Assembly: GCF_014697075.1 (NCBI RefSeq)
Contig: NZ_JACJRE010000023.1
Span: forward strand, 53,488-117,487
Direction: 5' to 3'
Source: Tolypothrix sp. FACHB-123
GTDB taxonomy: Bacteria > Cyanobacteriota > Cyanobacteriia > Cyanobacteriales > Nostocaceae
DNA: 64,000 nucleotides
Made by a program: the position numbers and the translations under genes
The notes under the pieces: model-generated
The model's input: the letters and a program-made list of their open reading frames with translations, nothing else
What the model was told of the DNA's origin: nothing
Databases searched by the model: none
In this document: positions 16,121 to 24,553 of the stretch, in pieces
How positions within the stretch are numbered: position 1 is the first letter of the stretch
Layout of the letters: each line of letters opens with the position of its first letter

Positions 16121-17719
16121 TTATAAAATTGGTGGAAGCCCTACCGCTTTAGGTTCAACAAAATTTCCATCAAAACCTATTGTTTTATCTTCTACAGTTC
16201 TCGCATCAGCTAAAGATTTGCGAAGTTCTGCACGTTCCATTTGATCCTGAATCCCACCAAGTATATATATTAGTAACTTGGCTGCTAATTCTCGACCAGC
16301 AACTTGTACTCGTTTTTTATTTGGGTCATATAAAACACCATACCAAAGCGATTGCGGATACTCCATTCCACTAAAACCGCCTTGTTGGTCAAACTTCCGC
16401 AATTTTTTAAATATATCTGCCAATGCAAAACCTTTTTTAAATAGTAAAATTCCTAAAGCTTGGGCTAATGCGACTTGACCAACAGGACGGAACAGCATAT
16501 TTCCTTCTCCCCCATCTTTTTCAAAGCTGAAGCGTCTTAAAGCTGGTGTATCTTCATCCTCTAAAAGTTTATAACTGGGAAGGACTGATAAATTATCAAA
16601 TAGTCTGGTAAATTCCTCAATTCCCTCTTCAATTTCGTTATCCTCTGGGCGCATAGGAATTAAACCTTTTTCTAAAGGTTTCCAATGCGGAAATTTTTGC
16701 CCTAAATATCTTTCTGACATATCTTGAATAGCTTGCAAAGTTGTTAACACTGTAGAATTTGCTGCAACTGTTGCACTATTCCAATTAACACGAGGTTTGC
16801 GTTCTGGCTGTTGTGCTAAAAGCGGATGATTTGTCGCAATTTTGCGCGCGACAATTGCAAAACCATCATCTTCATTTAACTGGGCTAATTGACCTTTAGT
16901 TAAAGGTGCAGCCATGAGGTTAACATGAACAAAAATTGATCTCACTCTGCGCCTTGCTTGAGTGCGAGTTTCTCCAGAAGCAACCGCGCAAATAAATTCA
17001 ATTCCGATTTTCTCTTTAGATAGACTTTGTAAATAAGCAGGATCTACTTGATATTGCTCAATCAAATCATCTATTTTAATGAAGCTATCATCAGCAGTTT
17101 TATCTTTCTTATAACGCTGAAGTTTCCCTGTTTTAATCAACTCCATTAAACCTTGTACACCCATCAATCGATGTTGACCATCTAATGCATAAATGGTGAC
17201 ATTATCTTCAGAAATATTCAGTAAACCTACTTTACCGTCTTTATCCAAAGGTGTAAAATCGGTAGTTGATTGAGTGGCGATTCCCTGACTGTTCCACTCA
17301 CTAGCTTTGGGATCGTCCACCCAAGATTGATTAATGACTACCAACACCGGGGGAAACTTATGATTTCTCCTTGCTGCTAAATACTGGACTAACGGTGCTT
17401 GACGCGACCAATCTAAGGGACGCTGCTGTATTTCATCAATGCTATCAGCGTCAATTTCGATGTTATCTGTGTCGGAATTGTACTTATTCTGAAACAAAGG
17501 TAACCCAGAAGCGAAGTGAACCCGACCTGCGAACCATTCCAGGGTGACAGAACCAACATAAGCTTCCGTTCCTCCCATCTCGGTTTTTTGGACGAGAATC
17601 CGATCCTTTTTCTCCAAGAAATTTTCTAAGAGTAAAGCAAGCACCTGTTTATCCTTGGTTTCCCGTTCTTCGTATTCTCTAGCGATGTCAGCAGTTGGAT
17701 CGGATTTACTGTCTTTCAT
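16121..17719 (-). CDS. DGQHR-domain protein (DndB family), longer paralogue
   Basis: A 532-residue protein with D180-G-Q-H-R184 in TIYALDGQHRLMGVQG and a long C-terminal part (about 290-532) beyond the common core. An expected role is repression or modulation of the phosphorothioation genes. It is divergent from dndC across a 217-bp spacer that contains a perfect palindrome at 17800-17816, a plausible binding site for one of the two DGQHR proteins. It is considerably longer than classical DndB, so a specialised function is possible. It starts at ATG 17719. Confidence 0.82.
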   Translation of the reverse strand: MKDSKSDPTADIAREYEERETKDKQVLALLLENFLEKKDRILVQKTEMGGTEAYVGSVTLEWFAGRVHFASGLPLFQNKYNSDTDNIEIDADSIDEIQQRPLDWSRQAPLVQYLAARRNHKFPPVLVVINQSWVDDPKASEWNSQGIATQSTTDFTPLDKDGKVGLLNISEDNVTIYALDGQHRLMGVQGLMELIKTGKLQRYKKDKTADDSFIKIDDLIEQYQVDPAYLQSLSKEKIGIEFICAVASGETRTQARRRVRSIFVHVNLMAAPLTKGQLAQLNEDDGFAIVARKIATNHPLLAQQPERKPRVNWNSATVAANSTVLTTLQAIQDMSERYLGQKFPHWKPLEKGLIPMRPEDNEIEEGIEEFTRLFDNLSVLPSYKLLEDEDTPALRRFSFEKDGGEGNMLFRPVGQVALAQALGILLFKKGFALADIFKKLRKFDQQGGFSGMEYPQSLWYGVLYDPNKKRVQVAGRELAAKLLIYILGGIQDQMERAELRKSLADARTVEDKTIGFDGNFVEPKAVGLPPIL

Positions 17720-17799
17720 GTTAATTTTTAAAATCTAGATGATGTAAGGTAGTTGAATTGTGAGAAAAGTTCGCTAATAATAGTACAGTTTTTAAAAAC

Positions 17800-17816
17800 A
17801 TATGGGAAACCCATAT
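17800..17816. promoter_or_regulatory. Palindrome ATATGGG-AAA-CCCATAT in the dndB/dndC divergent spacer
   Basis: A perfect 7-bp inverted repeat with a 3-bp spacer in the middle of the 217-bp region between the divergent DGQHR and dndC genes. It is a candidate operator (inference). The TACG-N10-CGTA motif reported for Streptomyces DndB was not seen. Confidence 0.5.
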
Positions 17817-17936
17817 TTTCCCTTGGTGTTCTGTTCCTGCTGTGTCTGCGTCAGGATAAGGGTAAGTGAGTTTTAATTGTGTCCGCGCGAATGGGTTCAC
17901 CCAGATCGCGAGATGAGTTTCCAGAGGTAGGGATAA

Positions 17937-19667
17937 ATGACTACAGCACAACAACCAGAAAATAAAGGTCAGCGATCGCGTACTGTAGCAGATTTAGTGG
18001 AGGATATCCAAGCGCTCACCACTGAAATTCAAGATTTGTATTGTTTAGATGAGATCCCTTGGGTTGTGGGTTATTCCGGGGGTAAAGATAGCAGTGCGAC
18101 ATTACAGTTAGTTTGGAATGCGATCGCCGGATTACCACCAGAGAAACGCAAGAAAACCATATATGTGATCACCACCGACACATTGGTAGAGAATCCGATC
18201 GTTGCTGCTTGGGTACGGAATTCCATAAAACAAATGAAATTGGAAGCGCAAGCGCAAAATTTACCATTTGAACCCCATCTGTTACAACCAGAAGCTAAAG
18301 AAACTTTTTGGGTCGGTTTAATTGGTAAAGGTTATCCAGCACCGCGCGGGAAATTCCGCTGGTGTACAGAAAGGCTGAAAATTAATCCCTCCAATCGCTT
18401 TATTCGGGATGTCATCCGCTCCAGTGGAGAAGCGATCGTAGTTTTAGGAACTCGCAAAGCCGAAAGCACAAAACGTGCAAACAGAATGAAGAAATTAGAA
18501 GCTTTTCGGGTACGCGATCGCCTCAGTCCAAATATGAATTTACCAAACTCTCTCGTTTACAGTCCCATTGAAGACTGGGACAATGACGAAGTTTGGATCT
18601 ATTTAATGCAGTGGGAAAACCCTTGGAATTATAGCAATAAAGATTTATTTGCTATGTATCGCGGTGCTTCTGCTGATAATGAATGTCCCTTAGTTGTTGA
18701 TACTACTACACCTAGCTGTGGTAGCTCGCGTTTTGGATGTTGGGTTTGCACTCTCGTGAGTCAAGATAAATCTTTAGCCGCAATGATTCAAAATGACGAA
18801 GAAAAAGAGTGGATGCAACCTTTACTGGATTTTCGTAAAGAATTAGATTTAGAAGAAAACCGAGATAGACGCGATTTTCGCCGGAGAAATGGCGATGTTC
18901 AACTATATGAACGTAACCTAGATGGGGAAACATCTGTTGAGCCAATTCCCGGCCCATATATTAAGTCAGCAAGAGAAGATTGGTTGAGAAAACTATTAAC
19001 AATACAAGCACAACTGCGGCGAACAGCACCAGAAAATATGCGCGATATTACCTTAATTACTATCGAAGAAATGAGCGAAATTCGCCGTATTTGGTTAGAA
19101 GAAAGACATGAGTTTGATGATAGTTTACCCCGCATTTATCAAGAAGTCACTGGTGAAGTATTCCACGATCCTCGTCCTGGGGCTGATAATAGTTTACTAG
19201 GTAGCGATGAATGGGTGGTACTAGAAGAAATTTGTGCAGATGATGATATGCACTTAGAATTGATGGCAAAATTGTTGGACACAGAACGCCAGTTTCGTAA
19301 AATGGTGCGGCGCGTGGGGATATATGAAAGTTTAGAAAAATGCTTTACAACCAGTTCCCGTTCTAAAGAAGAAGCAGTGAGAAATGCTCATTTAAAACGG
19401 GATTTAAAAACAGCAGTTGACCAAGGTGATGTGGAACGGGTTAAGCAGTTAACTTTAGGAGATTTTACCGTTACGACAACAACTACAGATGTAAAAGAAA
19501 CAAACTCAGAAAAAACGCTAAAAACTCAGGATCTAGTAGCCACAACTTCAAAAGTAAATATAGAAATTGTGGATGAAACAAATGATTTACCAAATAGTAA
19601 ATCAAAAGCTTGGGGAAAAAAGAAATTTAAAAATAAAGAAACAACGCCGGAAGGCGATTCTCAATAA
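17937..19667 (+). CDS. dndC: DNA sulfur modification protein DndC (PAPS-reductase-like)
   Basis: A 576-residue ATP pyrophosphatase of the phosphorothioation pathway that replaces a non-bridging phosphate oxygen in DNA by sulfur. The PP-loop SGGKDS is at residues 47-52. FRWCTERLKINP and LGTRKAEST match the PAPS-reductase fold. Four cysteines C250, C261, C268 and C271 are placed to bind a [4Fe-4S] cluster, as in characterised DndC. The last 90 or so residues are a low-complexity Thr/Lys-rich tail. DndA (cysteine desulfurase), DndD and DndE are not in the window, although DndC acts with DndD and DndE in known systems. Confidence 0.93.
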   Translation: MTTAQQPENKGQRSRTVADLVEDIQALTTEIQDLYCLDEIPWVVGYSGGKDSSATLQLVWNAIAGLPPEKRKKTIYVITTDTLVENPIVAAWVRNSIKQMKLEAQAQNLPFEPHLLQPEAKETFWVGLIGKGYPAPRGKFRWCTERLKINPSNRFIRDVIRSSGEAIVVLGTRKAESTKRANRMKKLEAFRVRDRLSPNMNLPNSLVYSPIEDWDNDEVWIYLMQWENPWNYSNKDLFAMYRGASADNECPLVVDTTTPSCGSSRFGCWVCTLVSQDKSLAAMIQNDEEKEWMQPLLDFRKELDLEENRDRRDFRRRNGDVQLYERNLDGETSVEPIPGPYIKSAREDWLRKLLTIQAQLRRTAPENMRDITLITIEEMSEIRRIWLEERHEFDDSLPRIYQEVTGEVFHDPRPGADNSLLGSDEWVVLEEICADDDMHLELMAKLLDTERQFRKMVRRVGIYESLEKCFTTSSRSKEEAVRNAHLKRDLKTAVDQGDVERVKQLTLGDFTVTTTTTDVKETNSEKTLKTQDLVATTSKVNIEIVDETNDLPNSKSKAWGKKKFKNKETTPEGDSQ

Positions 19668-19729
19668 AGAGTCAAGTCTGGATGGAAGGAGACAAGGGAA
19701 GGGGGACAAGGAGGACAAGGATTATTATC

Positions 19730-19774
19730 CCATGCCCAATGCCCAATGCCCCATGCCCAATGCCCCATGCCCCA
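19730..19774. repeat. STRR array (CCCAATG/CCCCATG)n
   Basis: A heptamer run separating dndC from the polyferredoxin fusion gene. Confidence 0.85.
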
Positions 19775-19826
19775 TTATCACCCAAGTGTTTTAACATTTG
19801 AATAATACAGCCGACACGGGGAATCT

Positions 19827-22355
19827 ATGCTTGCATCTGGTGATACAGTGATTTGGCTACAAGAACGGACGCCTTTAGGAATTCTCTCACCTAGGGTGTT
19901 AGAGGCGATCGCGCAAGCGATGGAATTACAAATTATACCTGAAGGTAAAACTTTAGTAACCGCAGATACTCCACCAGAAGCACTTTACATCGTTCAAGAT
20001 GGACACTTAGAGTGTGAGACTAGTAATCAAAATAACTCCGCTTTGGCCCGTGGTTTCCTTCCTGGTGAGGTTATTAATCTGCAAGAATTACTCTTAGATG
20101 AATTCGCTCCATTCACAATTATTACCCTGAATGAATGTCATTTGTGGGTAATTCCGGCTGATAAATTTCGCAGTTTAGCTAGTCAATATCCAGAGATAAA
20201 TCAAGCTTTTTCGCGCTTATTAGCTCAAGAATTAGCCGAGGTGACATCTGCTTTAACCTACGAACAAGAACGGGCGATCGCATTACGTCCATATTTAGTC
20301 ACCAAAGCACAACGGGGAATTGTCGGTACTAGTCGTTATGCTGTACGCTTGCGGGAACAAATTCGCGCTGCTGCGGGCGATCGCTTATCTGTGGAAATCT
20401 TTGGCGAACCGGGTTTAGAAAAAGATAATATCGCCACCCTAATTCATTTTAGTTCGCCTCGTCGCCGCGAACCGATCATTAAAGTTAATTGCAGTATTCT
20501 GCAAACGAGTGGTGCAGATTTATTTGGTCGTGCTGGCGGTAAACCCGGACTTTTAGAATGGTTGGGAGAAGGTAGTTTAATTCTCAATAATATTCAAGAA
20601 TTACCCACAGAACTATTACCAGCTGTCGCCCAATTACTGCAAACAAATATATATACTCCTGTGAGTCGTCCGGGAGAACCAAAAGCTGAACCCCGTACCA
20701 GTAAAGTTAAGATTTTAATTGTCTCAGAAAAAGCCCAATCACTTATCGAACGCCAGGTAGGTCATGTAATTAAAGTTCCACCGTTGCGGGTACGCAAAGC
20801 TGATATTCAAGCGCAAGTAGAATATTACACCAGCCTCTACAGTCGGGCGCGAGGTTTAGCTAAACCCCGTATCACCCCGGAAGCTTTACGCCGCTTGCAA
20901 GCTTACGATTTTCCCGGTAATCTCAAAGAATTAAAAAATTTAGTTGAAAGAGCGATCGTTCAAGCTGGCGAAGGGAAAGAATTAACAGAAGAAATATTTT
21001 GGTCAGCGGAACCGAAGAAAAAGCAATTTCGCGTCAACTTATTAAATGTGTATCCAGGGTTGCGCAGGTTTTTACGCAGTGATTGGTGGCCCGATCGCAT
21101 TAATTATGGTTTTACTGTTGCGGCTTTTGCATTTTTGATCGGTGTATTATTTATTGGGCCGCAAACACGCGATCGCAATTTCGGTTTAATCTTATTTTGG
21201 GCTTGGTGGTGGCCTGTCTTTCTCTTCCTCTTTCCCTTTTTAGGGCGGATTTGGTGTGCAGTTTGTCCCTTCATGATCTACGGGGAAATTACGCAAAAAC
21301 TATCACTTTGGTTGTTTCCCAGACAACTTAAACGCTGGCCGCGGGAGAAAGCGGAAAAATGGGGAGGATGGTTTTTATTTGGGCTATTTACCTTAATTTT
21401 TCTCTGGGAAGAACTCTGGGATTTAGAAAACACCGCTTACCTCTCCGCTTGCTTGCTACTCTTAATCACCGCCGGCGCAATGATTTGTTCTGCAATATTT
21501 GAACGGCGGTTTTGGTGTCGCTATCTTTGTCCCATTGGGGGAATGAACGGTTTATTCGCCAAACTATCGATGACAGAACTCAGGGCGCAACAAGGTATCT
21601 GTTCTGCAACTTGTACTACCTATCAATGCTACAAAGGGGGGCCGCAAAAAGGCGAGGGAATGGAAACTGATGGTTGTCCTTTATACTCTCACCCCGCCCA
21701 ATTGGAAGATAACAGAGATTGCGTATTATGCATGACTTGCTTAAAAGCCTGTCCCCATCGTTCCGTAGAATTTAATTTACGTCCGCCAGGAATTGAACTT
21801 TGGACAACTCATGTACCCCGTAGCTATGAAGTCGCGCTGTTATTTTTGTTATTAAGTGGTGTATATCTGCATCGGTTACCAGAAATTCAAGCTTGGTTAG
21901 GACTAAACTTTGATTTAACTGTTTTTTGGCAACATGCAGAATTATCTCTCATAACTTTACTTATCCCTGTGACCATTCCCTTAGCAGCTTATGGCTTAAC
22001 CAAACTATTTAATTTTGGTCGCAAACCGAAAGCATTTATTGAGCTAGCCTATGGTTATTTACCATTAGTATTAGGAGGTAATTTAGCCCATTATCTCCGC
22101 TTAGGCTTAGGGGAAGGCGGGCGCATTTTATCCATCTCTTTTGCTACCTTTGGTTTGCATAGCGAGCAGTTACCAGTGTTAGTAGCGCACCCAGCAGTAA
22201 TTAGTTTTTTACAAGGTACAACTTTAATTTTTGCGGTTTTATTTACGATAATACTCACGCAAAAAATAGCACGTCAACCAATAATTTCACTTATTTGGCA
22301 ACACTTAGCAACTATTACTCTAGCAGCTAGTTTGTGGGTAATTAGTGTGTTATAG
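19827..22355 (+). CDS. Fusion of cNMP-binding domain, inactive NtrC-like AAA+ domain and membrane polyferredoxin
   Basis: 842 residues in three parts. (1) 1-150: cyclic-nucleotide-binding/CRP-type beta-roll. (2) about 160-390: resembles the sigma54-activator AAA+ domain, with helix-rich end RITPEALRRLQAYDFPGNLKELKNL. Walker A is GEPGLEKDN (193-201) instead of GxxGxGK[ED], Walker B ends LILNN instead of LFLDE, and the GAFTGA loop is missing, so ATP hydrolysis and sigma54 contact are unlikely. (3) about 420-842: multi-pass membrane protein of NapH/polyferredoxin type with WCAVCP (477-481), WCRYLCP (563-569), C592/C596/C601/C617 and a CxxCxxCxxxCP cluster (632-643). It may couple nucleotide sensing to transmembrane electron transfer (inference). 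It lies 160 bp after dndC. Confidence 0.85.
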   Translation: MLASGDTVIWLQERTPLGILSPRVLEAIAQAMELQIIPEGKTLVTADTPPEALYIVQDGHLECETSNQNNSALARGFLPGEVINLQELLLDEFAPFTIITLNECHLWVIPADKFRSLASQYPEINQAFSRLLAQELAEVTSALTYEQERAIALRPYLVTKAQRGIVGTSRYAVRLREQIRAAAGDRLSVEIFGEPGLEKDNIATLIHFSSPRRREPIIKVNCSILQTSGADLFGRAGGKPGLLEWLGEGSLILNNIQELPTELLPAVAQLLQTNIYTPVSRPGEPKAEPRTSKVKILIVSEKAQSLIERQVGHVIKVPPLRVRKADIQAQVEYYTSLYSRARGLAKPRITPEALRRLQAYDFPGNLKELKNLVERAIVQAGEGKELTEEIFWSAEPKKKQFRVNLLNVYPGLRRFLRSDWWPDRINYGFTVAAFAFLIGVLFIGPQTRDRNFGLILFWAWWWPVFLFLFPFLGRIWCAVCPFMIYGEITQKLSLWLFPRQLKRWPREKAEKWGGWFLFGLFTLIFLWEELWDLENTAYLSACLLLLITAGAMICSAIFERRFWCRYLCPIGGMNGLFAKLSMTELRAQQGICSATCTTYQCYKGGPQKGEGMETDGCPLYSHPAQLEDNRDCVLCMTCLKACPHRSVEFNLRPPGIELWTTHVPRSYEVALLFLLLSGVYLHRLPEIQAWLGLNFDLTVFWQHAELSLITLLIPVTIPLAAYGLTKLFNFGRKPKAFIELAYGYLPLVLGGNLAHYLRLGLGEGGRILSISFATFGLHSEQLPVLVAHPAVISFLQGTTLIFAVLFTIILTQKIARQPIISLIWQHLATITLAASLWVISVL

Positions 22356-22400
22356 GTTGTAGGTAAATTGCTCCAGTCAGTTGTCAGTTGTTAGTTGTCA

Positions 22401-22463
22401 GTAGGGGCGGGTTTATGGGAGATCGTTATGGATATTTGAGGATATCTGTGAACCCGCAAGTAC
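22401..22463. repeat. 63-bp inverted-repeat element GTAGGGGCGGGTT...AACCCGC
   Basis: The ends GTAGGGGCGGGTT (22401-22413) and AACCCGCAAGTAC (22451-22463) are imperfect inverted repeats. It is the same size as the copy at 37101-37163 and shares the internal ATATCTGTG. Confidence 0.75.
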
Positions 22464-22830
22464 AGTTGTCAGTTGCTTTTCTTTACCACTAACGCGGCGG
22501 TTTATTATCACTCCTAGCCCTTGAAGGGATAAGCTTCCCGCCGCCTTTGGTGAATTTACATCTAAAGATTGAAAAAAACTGGAATTTTTTACATCTAAAG
22601 ATTGATAAATTTTTAGCATATAGGAGTTATTGTAAAACTACAAGATGAAACTAAAACCTTCATCACAATAGAGTTGTTTGTTTGTTGCCCGTGGTCTAAT
22701 TAAAAGCGTGTGTCAGGTGTGGGGAGACAGAAGTTTAGCTAAGTGCATTTACCAGCTATCAGTAAGCTTGGCTAATAATTAGGAAAAATAGCCTAAACTT
22801 ACAAATGTTAAGTAAAGGACAAAGCAAAAG

Positions 22831-22873
22831 TAACCCTTGGATTGAATTTTATGTCAATCTAAGGGTTAGTTTT
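22831..22873 (+). terminator. Strong intrinsic-terminator hairpin 85 bp upstream of lipoprotein gene
   Basis: TAACCCTT-GGATTGA pairs with TCAATCT-AAGGGTTA (15 bp including one G-T), with an 8-nt loop, followed by GTTTTTG. The nearest upstream gene ends 475 bp away. It could therefore end a small RNA or be a leader element of the gene at 22958. Confidence 0.7.
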
Positions 22874-22957
22874 TGAAAGATGAATTGCGAATTGCTATTA
22901 TGGGCTGCTAGCTCGACAAATTTGTTGAGAGTTGTCCTAAACTAGCATTGAGAACGA

Positions 22958-23815
22958 ATGAAGTTATTATTTACTGCACTAGCTATTACTTCAACTATCT
23001 TCTGGACTCAAGGTTGCGCTTCAGTTGTTCAATCTACTGATAATTCAACATCAAAGCATCACGATAGTGCTGGTGCATCAAATAGCCACGAACATCATGG
23101 AGGTCATTCTGGGTTAGAATCGACGACGATCGCGAAACTCACAGTTCCGGGAAAGCTGGCGGCGCAAACTCCTGTATCCTTGGTGATTGATGTTCAAGAC
23201 AAAAATGGTCAAGCGATCGCTAATTTTGATAAATTCCAAGAACAATTAATGCATCTGATTATTGTTGGCGATAATCTTGATACCTTCAATCACATTCATC
23301 CTACTTATAAAGGTAACGGACGCTTTGAAGTCCAAACAAGTTTTCCCCATCCTGGTAATTATACCCTGTTCAGCGATTATAAACCAGGGGGGAAGGCGGA
23401 AGAAGTATCCCTGTTAAAAGCACAAGTTCCCGGAGAAGCACCAAATACACCGAAAATTGACTTTTCCACTACTAATACTTTTGGGAATACGCTGGTGAAT
23501 CTCCAGTTTTCCCAACCTACTTTAACAGCTGGGAAAGAAGTAAATGTAATGTTTAATTTACAAGATGCTGCTACTAAGGAACCAATTAAAGATTTGCAGC
23601 CTTATTTAGGCGAAAAAGGACATTTAGTAATTATCAAACGGACATCGCAATTAACAAGAGCAGATTATATTCACGCTCATGCTGTGAAAGATACCCCAGC
23701 TAGCAAGGTGCATTTTCTCACTAGTTTTCCTCAACCAGGAAATTACAAACTGTGGGGACAATTTAATCGTAATGGTAAAGTTGTGACGGCTGAATTTTGG
23801 GTAACTGTGCAGTAG
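22958..23815 (+). CDS. His-rich exported lipoprotein, possibly metal-binding
   Basis: 285 residues. The N-terminus MKLLFTALAITSTIFWTQGC is a lipoprotein signal (lipobox TQGC, Cys19 or Cys20), followed by a His-rich linker (HHDSAGASNSHEHHGGHSG). Two similar beta-rich halves follow, about 60-160 and 175-285, each ending in a F-P-x-P-G-N-Y-x-L motif (FPHPGNYTLFSDYKPGG; FPQPGNYKLWGQF) with conserved histidines (HIHP, HAHA). This resembles FixH/YtkA-type or copper-related periplasmic proteins. Metal (copper) binding is an inference from the histidines. It stands alone between terminators. Confidence 0.75.
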   Translation: MKLLFTALAITSTIFWTQGCASVVQSTDNSTSKHHDSAGASNSHEHHGGHSGLESTTIAKLTVPGKLAAQTPVSLVIDVQDKNGQAIANFDKFQEQLMHLIIVGDNLDTFNHIHPTYKGNGRFEVQTSFPHPGNYTLFSDYKPGGKAEEVSLLKAQVPGEAPNTPKIDFSTTNTFGNTLVNLQFSQPTLTAGKEVNVMFNLQDAATKEPIKDLQPYLGEKGHLVIIKRTSQLTRADYIHAHAVKDTPASKVHFLTSFPQPGNYKLWGQFNRNGKVVTAEFWVTVQ

Positions 23816-23817
23816 AT

Positions 23818-23845
23818 TGTTGACTGTTGACTGTTGACTGTTGAC
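23818..23845. repeat. STRR array (TTGACTG)n
   Basis: Four heptamer units directly after the lipoprotein stop codon. Confidence 0.85.
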
Positions 23846-23910
23846 GGTGGTGACTGAAGCTCACTCAAAGTTTTGACAGCAATTTTTCACAACTGTAATA
23901 GGATTGCTAT

Positions 23911-23945
23911 ATCCCCGACTGCGCAACAAATCGGGGATTTACAGG
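23911..23945 (+). terminator. Hairpin ATCCCCGA/TCGGGGAT
   Basis: An 8-bp perfect stem (23911-23918 with 23931-23938) and 12-nt loop, followed by TTACAGGAATTT. It lies between the lipoprotein gene and the broken monooxygenase gene and could serve either strand. Confidence 0.55.
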
Positions 23946-23954
23946 AATTTAAGA

Positions 23955-24404
23955 TTAATTGCTAGAGACTTCTATCCCATGACTATATACATGAGGATCG
24001 ACGGAAATGATCGCATCAGAAAATTCTTGATTATGTAAGTCTTTAAAACCCAATACGGTTCAGTTAAGGATAATTGTAGGTTGGGTTGAACGCAGTGAAA
24101 CCCAACAAGCGACCGGAAATGTTGGGTTTCGTTCCTCAACCCAACCTACGCCATTTTAAGATTTTTGACGCTAATTGAACCGTATTGCTTTAAAACCCTG
24201 GGTGTTTTTCATCGCCGCCAGTTGTTGTGTCGTTTCCCAATTAGCGATCGCAGTTACTCTTGTAGCATCATCGCTCTTGAGTAATTTAGCACAGATGAAT
24301 CCTGGTTGATATTTGACAACCTCAAAATAAAGTTTCTCGATATTTTTCAGCGCTTGTTCCTGCTTTTCGGGAAGGACGGTAAACACATTGACAACAGTAA
24401 TCAT
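23955..24404 (-). pseudogene. Antibiotic-biosynthesis-monooxygenase-like (ABM) gene interrupted by a MITE
   Basis: The first 72 or so residues (MITVVNVFTVLPEKQEQALK..., CAKLLKSDDATRVTAIANWET) are a typical small ABM-domain protein. After QGFK the frame runs into a 137-bp MITE (24051-24187) and stops at 24171 after four foreign residues. Removing the element and one copy of the 10-bp duplication (CTTTAAAACC, 24041-24050 and 24188-24197) restores an uninterrupted frame that continues DLHNQEFSDAIISVDPHVYS and stops at 23955. The restored product has 100 residues, the usual ABM length. A 77-residue truncated product could still be made; it would lack the last strand and helix. Confidence 0.9.
24051..24187. 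mobile_element. 137-bp MITE inserted in the ABM gene, with 10-bp target-site duplication
   Basis: The terminal inverted repeat CAATACGGTTCAGTTA / TAATTGAACCGTATTG has one mismatch in 16. The centre is the GTAGGTTGGGTTGAAC...CTCAACCCAACCTAC palindrome. The flanking direct repeat CTTTAAAACC is perfect over 10 bp. It is in opposite orientation to the family copy at 9282-9417. Confidence 0.93.
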
Positions 24405-24553
24405 GATGGTAAGTAGTTACTAGTTTATAATTTGGCTCTCCCTGGGCTAAAAGGCGCAGGAATTCTGATAAATTGTGGCATAGCAGCTTAAATTTAGGCG
24501 GTTGCGCTCCTGAAAATTTATTATCCTAACTTGGACAAGTTACTGTCAGGATG

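Larger units (their letters stand above)
22356..22957. other. 600-bp intergenic region with small repeats and a stand-alone terminator
   Basis: Contains a TTGTCAG STRR (about 22376-22402), a 63-bp inverted-repeat element (22401-22463), a direct repeat of TTTACATCTAAAGATTGA (about 22556 and 22588) and a strong hairpin at 22831-22868. No protein gene recognised. Confidence 0.6.

Noticed and set aside
14830-19667. A restriction or defence module beyond Dnd (for example BREX or SspABCD)
   Set aside because: No PglZ, BrxC, methylase, SspB or SspC-like protein. The DGQHR and DndC signatures fit the Dnd family best.
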